Below are positions 1 to 10,347 of a stretch of 64,000 bases of DNA, piece by piece. The position numbers were made by a program, and so were the translations under genes. The notes below the pieces were generated by a model that saw only the letters and a program-made list of their open reading frames with translations, ran no database searches and was not told where the DNA came from. Within the stretch, counting starts at the first letter, position 1. Every line of letters begins with the position of its first letter. The stretch lies in NCBI RefSeq assembly GCF_030913655.1, contig NZ_CP133189.1, forward strand, positions 1,488,001-1,552,000, in the 5' to 3' direction. The stretch comes from Clostridium sp. MB40-C1 (GTDB lineage: Bacteria > Bacillota > Clostridia > Clostridiales > Clostridiaceae).

Positions 1-330
1 GTGGCAGACATAAAAACTTTAGGAGCTGAGTTAGAAAAAATAGAGTTTGAAAAAGATTTTGATGGAGCTATAGCAGATGCTTTTATAATATTTAAACTTG
101 GAGATTATAGATACTATCACATTTTAGAAGTTCAATTAAGGCATGATTATGTCGATATAAATAGATATAAAAATGTAATAAATACAATTCTGAATGAAAC
201 TAATAACACACTTCCTAAACTCATTATAGTTCAAAATACCAATCACGATTACACTAAAGAGAATCGAACCGATATGGAAATAATACAGTTAGACACATCT
301 CTTAGCGATATAGCAAAAACAGTAATTTAA
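1..330 (+). CDS. C-terminal part of a possible nuclease-fold (replication-relaxation-like) protein
   Basis: The open frame runs from the window edge to a TAA at 328-330. A GTG occupies the first three bases, but with no upstream sequence the true start cannot be judged, so this is best treated as a 3' fragment. The 109 residues contain an Asp near residue 26 followed by a beta-strand-like stretch ending in E-x-Q (HILEVQLRHDY, about residues 41-51), which resembles the D...ExK/Q arrangement of PD-(D/E)XK folds seen at the C-terminus of replication-relaxation proteins of mobile elements. That family link is inference from pattern only. The SpoIIIAC-like genes downstream support a mobile-element setting. 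Confidence 0.4.
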   Translation: MADIKTLGAELEKIEFEKDFDGAIADAFIIFKLGDYRYYHILEVQLRHDYVDINRYKNVINTILNETNNTLPKLIIVQNTNHDYTKENRTDMEIIQLDTSLSDIAKTVI

Positions 331-772
331 AACTATTCTATAGAATATCTAATATGACAAACGTACACACCGAATAGTTAGAATACTCTAAATCTCCTAA
401 CAGCTTATTTTTGAACAAATCGGATAGGAAGGGAAAAGCGGCAGCGACCTTCCGTTACATATCACAAAAGTAAAAAAATTCATTACACAAAAGTTTTAGT
501 GATATGCTAATGCTTAGTATTTTAAGATTTGTTAAATGATAGTATAGCTTGCTTAGTTCTGTATATTTAATTGTAATTATTTGTAGTAGTTATTGTTAAA
601 TCTATGGCAAAAGTAAGGTGAAGTTTAGATACTTAGTCCAACTTTTTTACTATAGATTTATATAGTGGCTATTATAGACAATTATTCTTTAAATATATAG
701 GGGCTAATGTAAGTAGTTACTGCCCATTTAAAACAAATTATTAAAATAAATAAACTTTTAGGAGGATTTACT
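331..772. other. Non-coding gap with small inverted repeats
   Basis: No convincing coding frame is seen in this 442-base stretch. It holds a short hairpin around 427-454 (AGGAAGG ... CCTTCC, with a GC-rich loop) and an 8-base inverted repeat CATATCAC (458-465) / GTGATATG (499-506). The GC-rich patch at about 437-455 stands out from the AT-rich surroundings and may be a scrap of the mobile element whose last gene ends at 330. Confidence 0.5.
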
Positions 773-1060
773 ATGGAACAAATGTTAGTTATGTTAAAAC
801 ACTCTTTAAAGGAATTAGTGTTTTGTCTTGCTATGCTGCAAGTTGCAGGGTTACTGTTTTATATGCTAATTCCAAAATCAATTCTAAAAAGCTTTAGGAT
901 AATAGGCAGGTGTATTAAAATTATACTAATTCAAGCTAAAAACGCTTGTTTACACTTAATTACTAATTATAAAAACAAAAAACAACCTTCTTACGGTAAT
1001 AAGAAAGTTGTTGTTGATGGAAAAATTATTGATTTAAGTGAGTATCAAAAAGCTAAGTAA
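773..1060 (+). CDS. Small membrane-anchored protein of unknown function
   Basis: A 95-residue protein starting at ATG 773 behind a strong AGGAGG site (TTTTAGGAGGATTTACT). Residues about 13-33 form one hydrophobic segment (LKELVFCLAMLQVAGLLFYM). It is followed by a basic amphipathic region (about 35-70) and a short polar tail ending DLSEYQKAK. I do not recognise the family. It lies between the nuclease-like fragment and two SpoIIIAC-like genes, and a perfect stem-loop follows at 1074-1120, so it forms its own transcription unit. The setting suggests a gene carried by a conjugative or integrative element. Confidence 0.6.
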   Translation: MEQMLVMLKHSLKELVFCLAMLQVAGLLFYMLIPKSILKSFRIIGRCIKIILIQAKNACLHLITNYKNKKQPSYGNKKVVVDGKIIDLSEYQKAK

Positions 1061-1073
1061 TTTTTTTACACTC

Positions 1074-1120
1074 TAAGATAGATAAAAACAATTAAATATT
1101 TATTATTTTTATCTATCTTA
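1074..1120 (+). terminator. Stem-loop after the 773-1060 gene
   Basis: A 15-bp perfect stem (1074-1088 with 1106-1120, TAAGATAGATAAAAA and its complement) encloses a 17-base loop. It begins 13 bases after the stop codon. The stem is AT-rich and the run of T lies in its 3' arm, so it is probably a terminator in either direction. Confidence 0.55.
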
Positions 1121-1205
1121 TTCTTAATTATAACCTCTTAATATTATTTTATTCAAACAAAAATCATTTGTTTCATTAAATAAGTGTAAAATGGAGGATT
1201 AATAT

Positions 1206-1394
1206 ATGAATATAAGCATAATAATTAGCATGGCAGGAATAGGTGTAGGAGCAACAATAGCAGAGAAAGTGCTTAATGCTTTTGGTAAAGCAGATATGGC
1301 TAGCTTTTGTAACATAGCAGGATTGTGTGGATTAGGACTTACAGCTATAGGGATAGTTACTAAATTAATAAAAGCTTTGGCATTATTAGCATAG
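1206..1394 (+). CDS. SpoIIIAC/SpoIIIAD-like small membrane protein (first of a pair)
   Basis: A 62-residue, two-helix hydrophobic protein starting at ATG 1206 behind GGAGG. The pattern AGIGVGATIAEKVLNAFGKADMA (residues 10-32, shown in parts: AGIGVGATIAE, VLNAFGKADMA) matches the hairpin of B. subtilis SpoIIIAC (AGVGIVVAFLHTVLDQMGKKEYA). It has a first helix, a GK(K/A)(E/D) turn and a second helix. In sporulation SpoIIIAC is part of the SpoIIIA-SpoIIQ channel, but here there is no spoIIIA operon. Paralogues of this fold are also found in mobile elements of Firmicutes. The gene directly precedes a second paralogue with an 11-base gap. The fold call is fairly sure; the role is unknown. Confidence 0.65.
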   Translation: MNISIIISMAGIGVGATIAEKVLNAFGKADMASFCNIAGLCGLGLTAIGIVTKLIKALALLA

Positions 1395-1405
1395 AGGTGA
1401 ATTGA

Positions 1406-1615
1406 ATGTTAGGCATATGTTTAATCCAAATAGCTAAAGCTGGAGCAGTAACTTTAATAGTTTCAAAAGCACTACAATGTCTTGGGAAAAGAGATTATGC
1501 AGATATAATAAAATTTTCTGGAGTTTGTATAATGGGTGTACCAGTAATAAATCTTGTTAGATATTTTATAGAAAATCCACCTTGGTTTATTAAAGTTATT
1601 CAAAAGATATTTTAA
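1406..1615 (+). CDS. SpoIIIAC/SpoIIIAD-like small membrane protein (second of a pair)
   Basis: A 69-residue protein starting at ATG 1406 after GAGGTGAATTGA, 11 bases downstream of the previous paralogue, so the two are almost certainly co-transcribed. It repeats the same plan: hydrophobic helix about residues 9-22 (AKAGAVTLIVSKAL), the turn LGKRDYADI (27-35), a second hydrophobic segment (about 37-52), and then an amphipathic basic tail (WFIKVIQKIF). The paired arrangement recalls SpoIIIAC/SpoIIIAD, the adjacent transmembrane subunits of the SpoIIIA complex. Because it sits outside a spoIIIA operon, a role in a mobile element's transfer apparatus is more likely than one in sporulation. That is inference. 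Confidence 0.6.
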   Translation: MLGICLIQIAKAGAVTLIVSKALQCLGKRDYADIIKFSGVCIMGVPVINLVRYFIENPPWFIKVIQKIF

Positions 1616-1687
1616 AAACTGGCGGAGCAGAAGACCTATTTATATTGTTGTTATTAATTTATTTTTTAGTGTTTATATTTAAATAGA

Positions 1688-1720
1688 AAAATCTCTAGAT
1701 TATATTTATCTAGAGATTTT
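1688..1720. terminator. Bidirectional terminator between SpoIIIAC-like pair and XRE gene
   Basis: A 13-bp perfect stem (AAAATCTCTAGAT at 1688-1700 with its complement at 1708-1720) and a 7-base loop, with A/T runs on both sides. It separates the rightward SpoIIIAC-like pair from the leftward XRE gene that ends at 1719. Confidence 0.75.
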
Positions 1721-1997
1721 ATTTGTATTTTTCTATTACTTTTATTATATCTATTATTAAATTTTTATCCTTTTTATTTTTTAAGTTTAAATTAACTCTT
1801 TCTTTCGTTCTCCCTAAAAGATAATCTAAACTTACATTAAATATGTCGGCTAATTTAATTAAGTTTTGAATACTAGGTTCATTATCTTCTGATTCATATC
1901 CAGACACAGTTTGTCTAGAAACATTTAATAGTTTTCCTAGTTCTTCTTGAGTAAGCTGTTTTTCTTCTCTCAATTCTTTAAGTCTATCCCCCAACAT
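1719..1997 (-). CDS. XRE-family HTH regulator A
   Basis: A 92-residue protein whose start is placed at the ATG at 1995-1997 because GGAGGATTATTTT lies directly upstream; the frame stays open for 12 more codons but without a ribosome site. The helix-turn-helix spans about residues 3-57, with recognition-helix text LNVSRQTVSGYESEDNEPS and the usual tail IFNVSLDYLLGR. The C-terminal 30 residues are lysine-rich and show no known domain. It is a phage/ICE-type repressor (XRE/Cro fold). A second XRE gene lies upstream on the same strand, and a candidate operator sits at 2401-2419. Confidence 0.85.
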   Translation of the reverse strand: MLGDRLKELREEKQLTQEELGKLLNVSRQTVSGYESEDNEPSIQNLIKLADIFNVSLDYLLGRTKERVNLNLKNKKDKNLIIDIIKVIEKYK

Positions 1998-2071
1998 AAA
2001 ATAATCCTCCATAAACTTATTTTTATAAAACAAGTTTATAGCAGTTAAGAGATCAGAATGTTTAATTCCGG

Positions 2072-2308
2072 TTATTCTGTCTTTTTTAAATCAAAACGAC
2101 AGAAAATCTGTACATTTATAAAATATAAAAACACTGCAATTGGACAAATATTTAATTCCTCAGCTAATTTCTCCATAATGTCTACCGTAACTTTTATATT
2201 ATAAACAGCATAATTTTCTATTTTACTCAAATGAGATTGACTTATACCAAGTCTAAGTGCTAAATCTTTTTGTCTAATACCTTTTCTCTTACGAACAGCC
2301 TTTAACAT
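2072..2308 (-). CDS. XRE-family HTH regulator B
   Basis: A 78-residue protein starting at the ATG at 2306-2308, preceded by GTGAGGTGG at the right distance; a longer frame to 2335 lacks a ribosome site. The HTH occupies about residues 4-58 (RKGIRQKDLALRLGISQSHL, then SKIEN). The C-terminus contains a short hydrophobic patch (CPIAVFLYFINV). It is probably an element-borne transcriptional repressor that pairs with regulator A, 74 bases downstream on the same strand. The two may form an operon read from a promoter near 2340-2400. Confidence 0.8.
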   Translation of the reverse strand: MLKAVRKRKGIRQKDLALRLGISQSHLSKIENYAVYNIKVTVDIMEKLAEELNICPIAVFLYFINVQIFCRFDLKKTE

Positions 2309-2400
2309 TTGTACCACCTCACGTAAAATTCTCATTTATTTTAATTTTACGACAAAATTCAACAGTAATAAATAAGAAAAATGTGGTAAAAAAGCGAACG

Positions 2401-2419
2401 ATATTCCTACCAGGAATAT
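2401..2419. promoter_or_regulatory. Candidate operator for the XRE pair
   Basis: An inverted repeat ATATTCCT-ACC-AGGAATAT lies in the divergent region between XRE regulator B and a small rightward ORF. Its size and symmetry suit an HTH repressor dimer. No experiment or second copy supports it. Confidence 0.45.
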
Positions 2420-2489
2420 GATTAGAGTTATAATATAGTTGCAATATTAATGGCATATCTTTACTATATTAGGAATGTGAGGGGTATAA

Positions 2490-2600
2490 ATGAGAAAAAA
2501 CGAAATAATATTTTATAAACTGTTATTAAAATTAGTAAAAGAAAATAACAATAAAAACAAACACCCCAATTTAAGAACATCAGAAAATAATATTCATTAA
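2490..2600 (+). CDS. 36-residue basic peptide, divergent from XRE regulators
   Basis: A short frame starting at ATG 2490 behind a clear ribosome site (GTGAGGGGTATAA) and ending at TAA 2598-2600. The peptide has an amphipathic N-terminal half (IIFYKLLLKLVKEN) and a polar, Asn/Lys-rich C-terminal half. It is transcribed away from the XRE genes across the candidate operator. Its last codons overlap a loose inverted repeat (ACACCCC ... GGAGTGT, about 2561-2610) that could act as a terminator. No family is recognised; it may be a regulated peptide or a remnant. Confidence 0.35.
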   Translation: MRKNEIIFYKLLLKLVKENNNKNKHPNLRTSENNIH

Positions 2601-2691
2601 TGGAGTGTTTATTTTTAACTATCTAAATGATATAATACAAAATGTGAATTTATAATACACGACATATAATATATCTGGAGGAATCAATATT

Positions 2692-4050
2692 ATGAATATA
2701 ATAAAATACGATAAATTAAAAAACAATCCTAATTCAAACTCCTTCTTTATTTCTACATTCGGTTGTCAAATGAATGAGGAAGACTCTGAAAAAATATCAG
2801 GATTGTTGAAGGGATTAGGATGCAGCAGAACTTCTGTTCGTAAAGAAGCTGATATAATAATATTTAATACTTGCTGTGTAAGAGAAAATGCCGAGCAAAA
2901 AGTATTTGGTCACATAGGAGAATTAAAACACTTAAAAAAAGCAAACCCTAACTTAATAATTATAATTTGTGGTTGCATGACTCAGCAAAAAGGGATGCCA
3001 GAAAAAATCATAAAGAAATTTCCTTATGTGGATATAATAGTTGGAAGCTTTAATTCCTATAAACTTCCTGAATATATAGATAGAGTGAAAAAAGACGGTA
3101 AATCTATAATAGAAGTTTGGGATAAAGAAGATGGCATAATAGAAGGATTGCCTATTGATAGAAAAAGTGATATAAAAGCTTTTGTAACAATAATGTATGG
3201 ATGCAATAATTTCTGCTCTTACTGTATAGTTCCATATGTTAGAGGTAGGGAAAGAAGTAGAAAACCAGAGGATATAGTCAATGAAATTAAAGATTTAGTA
3301 TCAAAAGGTTATAAAGAAATCACGCTTCTTGGTCAAAATGTTAATTCTTATGGTAAAGGCCTTGAACCTGAAATAACTTTTCCAAATCTTTTAAGAATGG
3401 TAAATAAAATAGATGGTGTTGAAAGAATAAGATTTATGACATCTCATCCTAAAGATGTATCAGATGATTTAATAAAGGCCATAGCTGAATGTGATAAAGT
3501 ATGTGAACATGGACATTTTGCATTACAATCAGGTTCTACTAAAATTCTTACAGAGATGAACAGAAAATATACTAGAGAAAATTATTTGACTTTAGCTAAA
3601 AAACTTAGAGATAACATACCTGATGTAGCAATTACTACAGATATAATTATAGGTTTCCCTGGAGAAAGTGAAGAGGACTTTGAAGAAACCCTAAGTATAG
3701 TAAAAGAAGTAGAATTTGACTCTGTATTTACATTTATATATTCTATAAGAGAAGGTACACCAGCTGCAAAACTTCAAGCTCAAGTTCCTGATGATATTAA
3801 GCATAAAAGATTTAATAAATTGGTAGAAGCCATAAATGAAATAGTAGAAAGAAAAAATAAAGAATATGAAGGAAAAGTTGTTGAAGTTCTAGTAGAAGGA
3901 GCTAGCAAAAATGATGAAACTAGACTTACAGGTAGAACAAGAAACAATAGATTAGTTAATTTTAACGGAAGTCCTGAAAATATAGGAAAACTCGTTAATG
4001 TAAAGATAGTTAGAGCTCAGCCATTCTCATTAATTGGAGAAATAGTATAA
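2692..4050 (+). CDS. miaB: tRNA-2-methylthio-N6-dimethylallyladenosine synthase
   Basis: A radical-SAM methylthiotransferase of 452 residues that adds a methylthio group to i6A37 of tRNAs reading UNN codons. All expected features are present: an N-terminal MTTase domain with cluster cysteines C25, C61 and C95 ([21 protein letters not shown]); the radical SAM motif C171-x3-C175-x2-C178 in [13 protein letters not shown]; and a C-terminal TRAM-like region (about 385-450). The start ATG 2692 has GGAGG nine bases upstream. MiaA, which makes its substrate, is encoded downstream at 8970, separated by mutS and mutL. A perfect terminator palindrome follows at 4166. Confidence 0.97.
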   Translation: MNIIKYDKLKNNPNSNSFFISTFGCQMNEEDSEKISGLLKGLGCSRTSVRKEADIIIFNTCCVRENAEQKVFGHIGELKHLKKANPNLIIIICGCMTQQKGMPEKIIKKFPYVDIIVGSFNSYKLPEYIDRVKKDGKSIIEVWDKEDGIIEGLPIDRKSDIKAFVTIMYGCNNFCSYCIVPYVRGRERSRKPEDIVNEIKDLVSKGYKEITLLGQNVNSYGKGLEPEITFPNLLRMVNKIDGVERIRFMTSHPKDVSDDLIKAIAECDKVCEHGHFALQSGSTKILTEMNRKYTRENYLTLAKKLRDNIPDVAITTDIIIGFPGESEEDFEETLSIVKEVEFDSVFTFIYSIREGTPAAKLQAQVPDDIKHKRFNKLVEAINEIVERKNKEYEGKVVEVLVEGASKNDETRLTGRTRNNRLVNFNGSPENIGKLVNVKIVRAQPFSLIGEIV

Positions 4051-4165
4051 CTAGATTTTTTATCAACATTGATTTTTAATTTATAAGAGAATTTCATTAT
4101 TAATTCAGTACTAATAATGAAGTATAAATCGGATAACTGATATTAATTTAAAATGTCAGAATAAT

Positions 4166-4189
4166 AAAAAGCTCTTATAAGAGCTTTTT
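4166..4189 (+). terminator. Intrinsic terminator after miaB
   Basis: A perfect 24-base palindrome (arms AAAAAGCTCTTA) ending in a T run lies between miaB and mutS, 29 bases before the mutS start codon. It implies that mutS has its own promoter or is reached by read-through. Confidence 0.85.
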
Positions 4190-4217
4190 ATATTATCTTT
4201 AAAAAGGAGGTATTTTT

Positions 4218-6962
4218 GTGGGGTTAACTCCAATGATGCAACAATATCTAGAAGTAAAAGATAGAAACAAAGACTGCATAATATTTTTTAGATTAGGTGA
4301 TTTTTATGAAATGTTTTTTGATGATGCAGAAATTGCAGCAAGGGAACTAGAACTTGTTTTAACAGGTAGAGATTGTGGTCTTGAAAAAAGGGCTCCTATG
4401 TGTGGAATACCTTATCACTCTGCTAATTCCTATATAACACGTCTTGTAAATAAAGGTTATAAGATAGCTATATGTGAACAGTTAGAAGATCCATCAAAGT
4501 GTAAAGGTCTTGTAAAAAGAGATGTTATTAAAATAATTACTCCTGGAACTTACTCTGACTCAAATTTTTTAGAAGAAACTAAGAATAATTATGTTATGAG
4601 TTTATTTATAGAGAATAATAAAGTGGCTATGAGTTTTGCAGATGTATCTACAGGAGACTTTCAATGTACTTTTTCAAATTATGATACTACAACTGTCTTA
4701 GATGAGATATCTAAATATACTCCAAAGGAAATTATTATACAAGACAATATAGACAATAAACTTCTCCAATCTATAAAAGAAAGATTTCAAGTTTCCTTTA
4801 CTTCTCGTCCTATAGATTATTTTAATGAGAATGCAGAAGAAAATTTAAAAAGACAATTCAAAAATTTCGATTCTATAAATTTTGATGTTGTTTTACTACA
4901 AAGTTGTAATGGTCTTTTAAATTATATACTAGATACTCAAAAAACTATTCTTACACATATTGATACTATTGAATATTACCATATAGTTGATTACTTAAGT
5001 ATAGATATTAATTCTCGTAAAAACTTAGAACTTACAGAAACTTTAAGAGATAAATCAAAAAAAGGTTCTCTTCTTTGGGTAATAGATAAGACTAATACGG
5101 CTATGGGAGGAAGACTCCTCAGAAAATGGGTAGAGCAACCTCTTATTCAAAAAAACTCAATAGATAAAAGATTAAATGCAGTACAAGAAATCATAGAAAA
5201 AAATTATTTATATGAAGAATTAAAAGAACAACTTATAGATATCTATGATATAGAAAGATTAGCTGGAAAAGTTTCTTCTAAAAGCGTAAATGCTAAAGAA
5301 CTTCTATCTTTAAAAAATTCTATAGGAAAAATTCCTAAAGTAAAAGATCTTTTAAAAGGATTTGATAGCTCTCTTTTAAAAGAAATATATAATAAGTTAG
5401 ATTGTCTTGAAGATATCTTTAGTCTTTTAGATAAATCTATTTCTTATGAACCTTCTTTATCAGTAAAAGAAGGAGGGATAATAAAAGATGGATATAATAA
5501 AGATGTAGATGAACTAAGAGAAGCAAAAGCCCATGGTAAAGAATGGATTGCCAATCTTGAAAATACAGAAAAAGAAGTTACAGGAATAAAATCTTTAAAA
5601 ATACGATATAATAAAGTATTTGGATATTATATTGAAGTTACAAAATCAAATTTAAACCTTGTACCTGATGGAAGGTATATAAGAAAGCAAACTCTAGCAA
5701 ATTGTGAACGATATATAACCCCTGAATTAAAAGAAGTTGAAGATAAGATATTAGGAGCACAAGATAAATTAATCAATCTTGAATATGATCTATTTGTAGA
5801 GATAAGAGAATCTATAGAAAAAGAAATAGACAGAATGAAATTTACTGCAAAACTTATTTCTGAAGTAGATTGCTTATGTTCCCTAGCTATTGTAGCTCTT
5901 GAAAATAATTACTGCAAACCAGAAATAAAAGAATTTGGTGAACTATATATTGAGGAGGGAAGACACCCTGTAGTTGAAAAAATGCTTCCAAGAGAAAGCT
6001 TCGTATCAAATAATACAACTATTAATAACGAAGATAATCAATTGATTTTGATTACAGGACCTAATATGGCAGGTAAGTCTACTTATATGAGACAAGTAGC
6101 TTTAATTAATATTTTAGCTCAAATAGGTAGCTTTGTACCTGCACAAAACGCTTCTATAGCTATATGCGATAAAATATTCACAAGAATAGGAGCTTCTGAT
6201 GATTTAGCTGGCGGTAAAAGTACATTTATGGTTGAAATGTGGGAAGTATCTAATATATTGAAAAATGCAACCAATAGAAGCCTTATATTATTAGATGAAG
6301 TAGGTAGAGGTACTAGTACTTATGACGGATTAAGCATTGCTTGGTCAGTAATAGAGTATATATGTAATAACCCTTCTTTAAAATGTAAAACATTATTTGC
6401 TACTCATTATCATGAGTTAACTTCTCTAGAAGATAAAATTTTAGGTGTTAAAAATTACTCAATAGCTGTCAAAAAACTTGAAGATGATATAGTATTCTTG
6501 CGAAAAATCGTAGAAGGCGGTGCAGATGAATCATATGGAATAGAAGTAGCAAAGCTTGCAGGTATACCTGAAGATGTAATAGATAGAGCAAGATCAATAC
6601 TTGAAAGTTTAGAAAATGGGAACTCAACATCTTCTAATATCGTGTGTACAAAGAACAGCTATAATACTAACATGATTACACCAAAAGAAGAATTAAATAT
6701 AAAAGAAACAGCCCTTTCCTCAATAGAAATAGAAAATGAAATTAAAGATATTAAAAACGAAGAAACACTTAAAATAAATTCTTTAGAAAAAAATAAAATA
6801 AAAGAAAAAAAATCTAATACCGCTATGCACCAAATAGGGTTTTCTGATATAGGAAAAGAAACCTTATTGAAAGAAATAGCCTCTATTGATATCTTAAAAA
6901 TGAATCCAATGGAAGGTTTTAATAAATTATATGATATAATAGAGAAAGCTAAGGCATTGTAA
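4218..6962 (+). CDS. mutS: DNA mismatch repair ATPase MutS
   Basis: A 914-residue protein that recognises base mismatches and small loops, starting with GTG at 4218 behind AAAGGAGG (N-terminus [14 protein letters not shown], typical of clostridia). The mismatch-contact motif FYEMFF lies near residue 30, the Walker [10 protein letters not shown] near 613-622, and the Walker B/D-loop [11 protein letters not shown] near 690. The segment from about 795 to 875 is a Lys/Glu/Asn-rich, poorly conserved linker before the short C-terminal oligomerisation helix. mutL begins 18 bases downstream, so the two repair partners are co-transcribed. Confidence 0.98.
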   Translation: MGLTPMMQQYLEVKDRNKDCIIFFRLGDFYEMFFDDAEIAARELELVLTGRDCGLEKRAPMCGIPYHSANSYITRLVNKGYKIAICEQLEDPSKCKGLVKRDVIKIITPGTYSDSNFLEETKNNYVMSLFIENNKVAMSFADVSTGDFQCTFSNYDTTTVLDEISKYTPKEIIIQDNIDNKLLQSIKERFQVSFTSRPIDYFNENAEENLKRQFKNFDSINFDVVLLQSCNGLLNYILDTQKTILTHIDTIEYYHIVDYLSIDINSRKNLELTETLRDKSKKGSLLWVIDKTNTAMGGRLLRKWVEQPLIQKNSIDKRLNAVQEIIEKNYLYEELKEQLIDIYDIERLAGKVSSKSVNAKELLSLKNSIGKIPKVKDLLKGFDSSLLKEIYNKLDCLEDIFSLLDKSISYEPSLSVKEGGIIKDGYNKDVDELREAKAHGKEWIANLENTEKEVTGIKSLKIRYNKVFGYYIEVTKSNLNLVPDGRYIRKQTLANCERYITPELKEVEDKILGAQDKLINLEYDLFVEIRESIEKEIDRMKFTAKLISEVDCLCSLAIVALENNYCKPEIKEFGELYIEEGRHPVVEKMLPRESFVSNNTTINNEDNQLILITGPNMAGKSTYMRQVALINILAQIGSFVPAQNASIAICDKIFTRIGASDDLAGGKSTFMVEMWEVSNILKNATNRSLILLDEVGRGTSTYDGLSIAWSVIEYICNNPSLKCKTLFATHYHELTSLEDKILGVKNYSIAVKKLEDDIVFLRKIVEGGADESYGIEVAKLAGIPEDVIDRARSILESLENGNSTSSNIVCTKNSYNTNMITPKEELNIKETALSSIEIENEIKDIKNEETLKINSLEKNKIKEKKSNTAMHQIGFSDIGKETLLKEIASIDILKMNPMEGFNKLYDIIEKAKAL

Positions 6963-6980
6963 TTTGTAGAAGGTGATCTA

Positions 6981-8954
6981 ATGAAAAGAATTAGTATATT
7001 AAATGATGAAACTTCAAATAAAATTGCTGCAGGTGAAGTAGTAGAACGACCTGCTTCTGTTGTAAAAGAACTAATAGAGAACAGCATAGATGCAGAAGCT
7101 AAAAATATAACTATAGAAATTCATGAAGGTGGTAAAAATCAAATCAAAGTCATTGATGATGGTCATGGAATACATCCTGATGATATGGAAAAAGCTTTTT
7201 TACCTCATGGAACTAGCAAAATATCTTCCTTAGAGGACATATATAGCATAAACACCTTTGGTTTTAGAGGAGAAGCTCTCCCAAGTATAGGTGCAGTGTC
7301 TTCAATTAAATTAAAAAGTAGGTATATTGATAACAGCTTTGGTAAAGAAATATCTATAACTGGAAACAATTTAGACTATATAAAAGAAGTAGGGTGTAAT
7401 GTAGGAACATATGTTCAAGTGGACAACATATTTTTTAATGTACCTGCAAGACAAAAGTTTTTAAAGTCCACCCAGAGAGAATCTGCATTAATATCTAATA
7501 TAATAAATAGACTTGCTTTAGCTAATCATAATATATCTTTTAAATATTATAACAATGATAAAAAGTCATTAGTTACCTTTGCTTCTAAAGATGTTACTGA
7601 CACTATAAGAACAATATATGGAAAAGAAGTGTATAGAAACATTATTCATTTTGAAGAACACTTAGATATAGCTTCAGTATACGGATATGTAGGAAATGCT
7701 GAAATCAGTAGAGGAAGTAGAAATAATCAAACTACATTTGTAAATAAAAGATATATAAAAAGTGGATTGATTACTGCTGCAGTAGAAAATGCCTTTAAAT
7801 CTTTTCTTACGGTAAATAAATACCCATTTTTCGTTTTATTTTTAGACATATATCCTGAATTCATAGATGTAAATGTACATCCAACTAAATCAGAAATTAA
7901 ATTTGAAAATGAGAGAAGCATATATAAACTAGTGTTCGATACTGTTCATAAAGCAATCGCCAAAAGTGTACGTGATTCTTATAATATGTCCTTAGATAAA
8001 ATAGCTAATTCTAGTTTAAAAGATATAAACGAAGATAAAATCGATAATGATTCCAAAGAAGTTAATAATGGTATTAAATCAGATAAAATAGATATTGTGC
8101 AAATTCCTATAGATTTAAAAAGAGAGGAATTTAAAACTAGTATTTCACCTAAAAATTTATTAACTGATAATAAGATAAATCCGAATATGACAGTAAATAA
8201 TAAAGATTCCTTCAAAGCTAGCAGTACTGAAAGTCTTAATTACTGTGTAAATGATAAAACTACAGAAACCATAAATGATAATAATGAAAAATATAATGAA
8301 ATCACATATAATCAAGTAAAGGAACATAAGTTCGTCGTTACAGATAATAATACAAGTGAATGTAAAGAACCTAAGTTTCCTTCTCTAAAAATAATAGGTC
8401 AGTTTAACAACACTTACATCTTAGCAGAGGGAAATGATGAATTCTATATGATAGATCAACATGCTGCTCATGAAAAAGTATTATATGAAAAATATAAAAA
8501 ACAAATAGGTAACCAAGAAGTAATATCTCAAATTCTAATGGTACCAGTAGTTTTAGAGTTAAATCATGAGGAATTTTCATATTATGAAGAAAATCAGAAT
8601 TTATTTAAACAAACTGGATTTGATATAGAACTATTTGGAGATAACACGATAAATATAAGAGAAGCTCCTATGCTCCTTGGAAAAGTCGATGTAAAAAACT
8701 TCTTTTTAGAAATTTTAGATCATATTAAGAACATGGGTTCTGGTAAAGTAGAAGAAGTAAAATGGAGAACTATAGCTTCTCTAGCATGTAAAGCTGCTAT
8801 TAAAGCTAACCACACTCTTTCTAATGGCGAAATGATAACCCTTGTAGAAACCTTAAGATATCTAGAAGAACCTTTTAACTGTCCTCATGGAAGACCTACT
8901 ATTATAAGAATGACATTAAAAGACATTGAGAAAAAGTTTAAAAGAATACAGTAA
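6981..8954 (+). CDS. mutL: DNA mismatch repair protein MutL (nicking endonuclease type)
   Basis: A 657-residue GHKL ATPase that links MutS mismatch recognition to strand incision. N-terminal ATPase motifs are intact ([30 protein letters not shown]). Residues about 330-470 are a low-complexity linker rich in Asn, Asp and Lys. The C-terminal domain carries the endonuclease metal motif [12 protein letters not shown] (near 492-503), ACKAAIK and CPHGRP, so this is a nicking MutL as in organisms without MutH. The ribosome site AAGGTGAT precedes ATG 6981. It lies between mutS and miaA in one operon. Confidence 0.97.
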   Translation: MKRISILNDETSNKIAAGEVVERPASVVKELIENSIDAEAKNITIEIHEGGKNQIKVIDDGHGIHPDDMEKAFLPHGTSKISSLEDIYSINTFGFRGEALPSIGAVSSIKLKSRYIDNSFGKEISITGNNLDYIKEVGCNVGTYVQVDNIFFNVPARQKFLKSTQRESALISNIINRLALANHNISFKYYNNDKKSLVTFASKDVTDTIRTIYGKEVYRNIIHFEEHLDIASVYGYVGNAEISRGSRNNQTTFVNKRYIKSGLITAAVENAFKSFLTVNKYPFFVLFLDIYPEFIDVNVHPTKSEIKFENERSIYKLVFDTVHKAIAKSVRDSYNMSLDKIANSSLKDINEDKIDNDSKEVNNGIKSDKIDIVQIPIDLKREEFKTSISPKNLLTDNKINPNMTVNNKDSFKASSTESLNYCVNDKTTETINDNNEKYNEITYNQVKEHKFVVTDNNTSECKEPKFPSLKIIGQFNNTYILAEGNDEFYMIDQHAAHEKVLYEKYKKQIGNQEVISQILMVPVVLELNHEEFSYYEENQNLFKQTGFDIELFGDNTINIREAPMLLGKVDVKNFFLEILDHIKNMGSGKVEEVKWRTIASLACKAAIKANHTLSNGEMITLVETLRYLEEPFNCPHGRPTIIRMTLKDIEKKFKRIQ

Positions 8955-8969
8955 GAAAAGGAGAGGACT

Positions 8970-9917
8970 ATGAAAAAAGATTTATTTATACTCGCAGGTC
9001 CTACAGCTGTTGGGAAAACTGCCATATCTATAAATTTAGCTAAGAAACTACATGGAGAAATTATTTCAGCAGACTCTATGCAAATATATAAATTTATGGA
9101 TATAGGCTCCGCTAAAATTAAAGAGGATGAAAAAGAAGAAATACCTCACTATGTAATAGACTTTATCGATCCTTCAAAGGAGTTTAGTGTAGTAGAGTTT
9201 AAAAATGAAGCAACTAAATCTATAGAACTAATAGATTCCAAGAATAAACTACCAATGGTAGTAGGGGGTACTGGTTTTTATATTGATTCATTGATATTTA
9301 ATTATGACTTTGCTAATACTTACAGAGATGAAGATTATCGAGATTACTTAAAAAATTTAGCTCAAGAAAGAGGTAATGAATATGTACATTCTCTGTTAAA
9401 GAATATAGATTCAGAGTCTTACAATAGATTATATCCTAATGATTTAAAAAGAGTTATAAGAGCTTTAGAAGTATATAAAATCACAGGAAAGACTATAAGT
9501 GAATTTAATGCTATGCAAGACATATATGATATACCTTATAACGTATATTATTTCGTCCTTACTATGGACAGAGCTAAATTATATGAAAGAATTAATCATA
9601 GAGTAGACATAATGCTAGAAGAAGGTCTTATTGATGAAGTTAAAAAATTAAAAAATATGGGTTTAACTGAAGATATGCAATCTATGAAGGGTATAGGATA
9701 CAAAGAAATTCTATACTATCTTAATGGTAATTTATCTTTAGATGAAGCTGTAGAGATGATAAAAAAGGGTAGCAGAAATTATGCTAAACGCCAATTAACA
9801 TGGTTCAGAAAAGACAAAAGAGTTATTTGGATAGATAAGGATAATTATGAGGATGATTATCAAGTTACAGAAGCAATCATTAGTAAATTCAATGAGATGA
9901 AAAACCTTAAAATTTAA
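8970..9917 (+). CDS. miaA: tRNA dimethylallyltransferase
   Basis: A 315-residue enzyme that transfers a dimethylallyl group to A37 of tRNAs, making the i6A that MiaB then methylthiolates. It has the P-loop GPTAVGKT (residues 9-16), the [15 protein letters not shown] substrate motif (about 37-51), [10 protein letters not shown], and the C-terminal [10 protein letters not shown] signature. The start ATG 8970 follows AAAGGAGAGG and is 15 bases after mutL. The order mutS-mutL-miaA-hfq is conserved in many Firmicutes. Confidence 0.97.
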   Translation: MKKDLFILAGPTAVGKTAISINLAKKLHGEIISADSMQIYKFMDIGSAKIKEDEKEEIPHYVIDFIDPSKEFSVVEFKNEATKSIELIDSKNKLPMVVGGTGFYIDSLIFNYDFANTYRDEDYRDYLKNLAQERGNEYVHSLLKNIDSESYNRLYPNDLKRVIRALEVYKITGKTISEFNAMQDIYDIPYNVYYFVLTMDRAKLYERINHRVDIMLEEGLIDEVKKLKNMGLTEDMQSMKGIGYKEILYYLNGNLSLDEAVEMIKKGSRNYAKRQLTWFRKDKRVIWIDKDNYEDDYQVTEAIISKFNEMKNLKI

Positions 9918-9973
9918 AGGATTTTATTCTTTTTTATAGAATATAGATATTATAAAAAATTGGAGGGATTGCT

Positions 9974-10210
9974 ATGAATAAATCACCAAATAATTTACAA
10001 GATTTATTTTTAAACAATGCTAGAAAAAACAAAACACCTGTTATAATATATTTAACTAATGGGTTCCAGTTAAAAGGTAATGTAAAAGGGTTTGATAATT
10101 TTACAGTAATACTTGATAATGATGGTAAACAAATGATGATATACAAACACGCTGTGTCTACAATAATTCCATCAAAACCTATTTTGTTCGTTCAAGATGA
10201 TAATAATTAA
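9974..10210 (+). CDS. hfq: RNA chaperone Hfq
   Basis: A 78-residue Sm-like hexameric RNA chaperone. The Sm1 region is [20 protein letters not shown] and the Sm2 motif is YKHAVSTI (residues about 57-64, the YKHA signature). The N-terminus [11 protein letters not shown] matches Gram-positive Hfq. The C-terminal tail is very short, as in Bacillus and Clostridium. GGAGGG precedes ATG 9974, 56 bases after miaA. A perfect hairpin terminator follows at once. Confidence 0.97.
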   Translation: MNKSPNNLQDLFLNNARKNKTPVIIYLTNGFQLKGNVKGFDNFTVILDNDGKQMMIYKHAVSTIIPSKPILFVQDDNN

Positions 10211-10236
10211 AATAGGCAATTAATTGCCTATTTTTT
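10211..10236 (+). terminator. Intrinsic terminator after hfq
   Basis: A perfect 22-base palindrome (arms AATAGGCAATT) followed by six T residues starts directly after the hfq stop codon. It ends the mutS-mutL-miaA-hfq unit. Confidence 0.92.
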
Positions 10237-10347
10237 CATGTTTAATATATTAATCTAAAAAATAATTAATCTCATCTTACATAAACATAAGTAAGGTTAA
10301 TTATCATGTAACAAAAGCTGAATTTTTAACAATTGGAGGTTACTATA

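Noticed and set aside
1616-1682. Short hydrophobic frame (GGAEDLFILLLLIYFLVF)
   Set aside because: No start codon with a ribosome site in frame; may be a decayed gene end but cannot be supported.
2395-2419. LexA box near the XRE genes
   Set aside because: CGAACGATATTCC lacks the GTTC half; the symmetry belongs to the ATATTCCT palindrome.
6659-7087. 142-codon minus frame across mutS-mutL
   Set aside because: Antisense shadow of two well-supported genes; no ribosome site.
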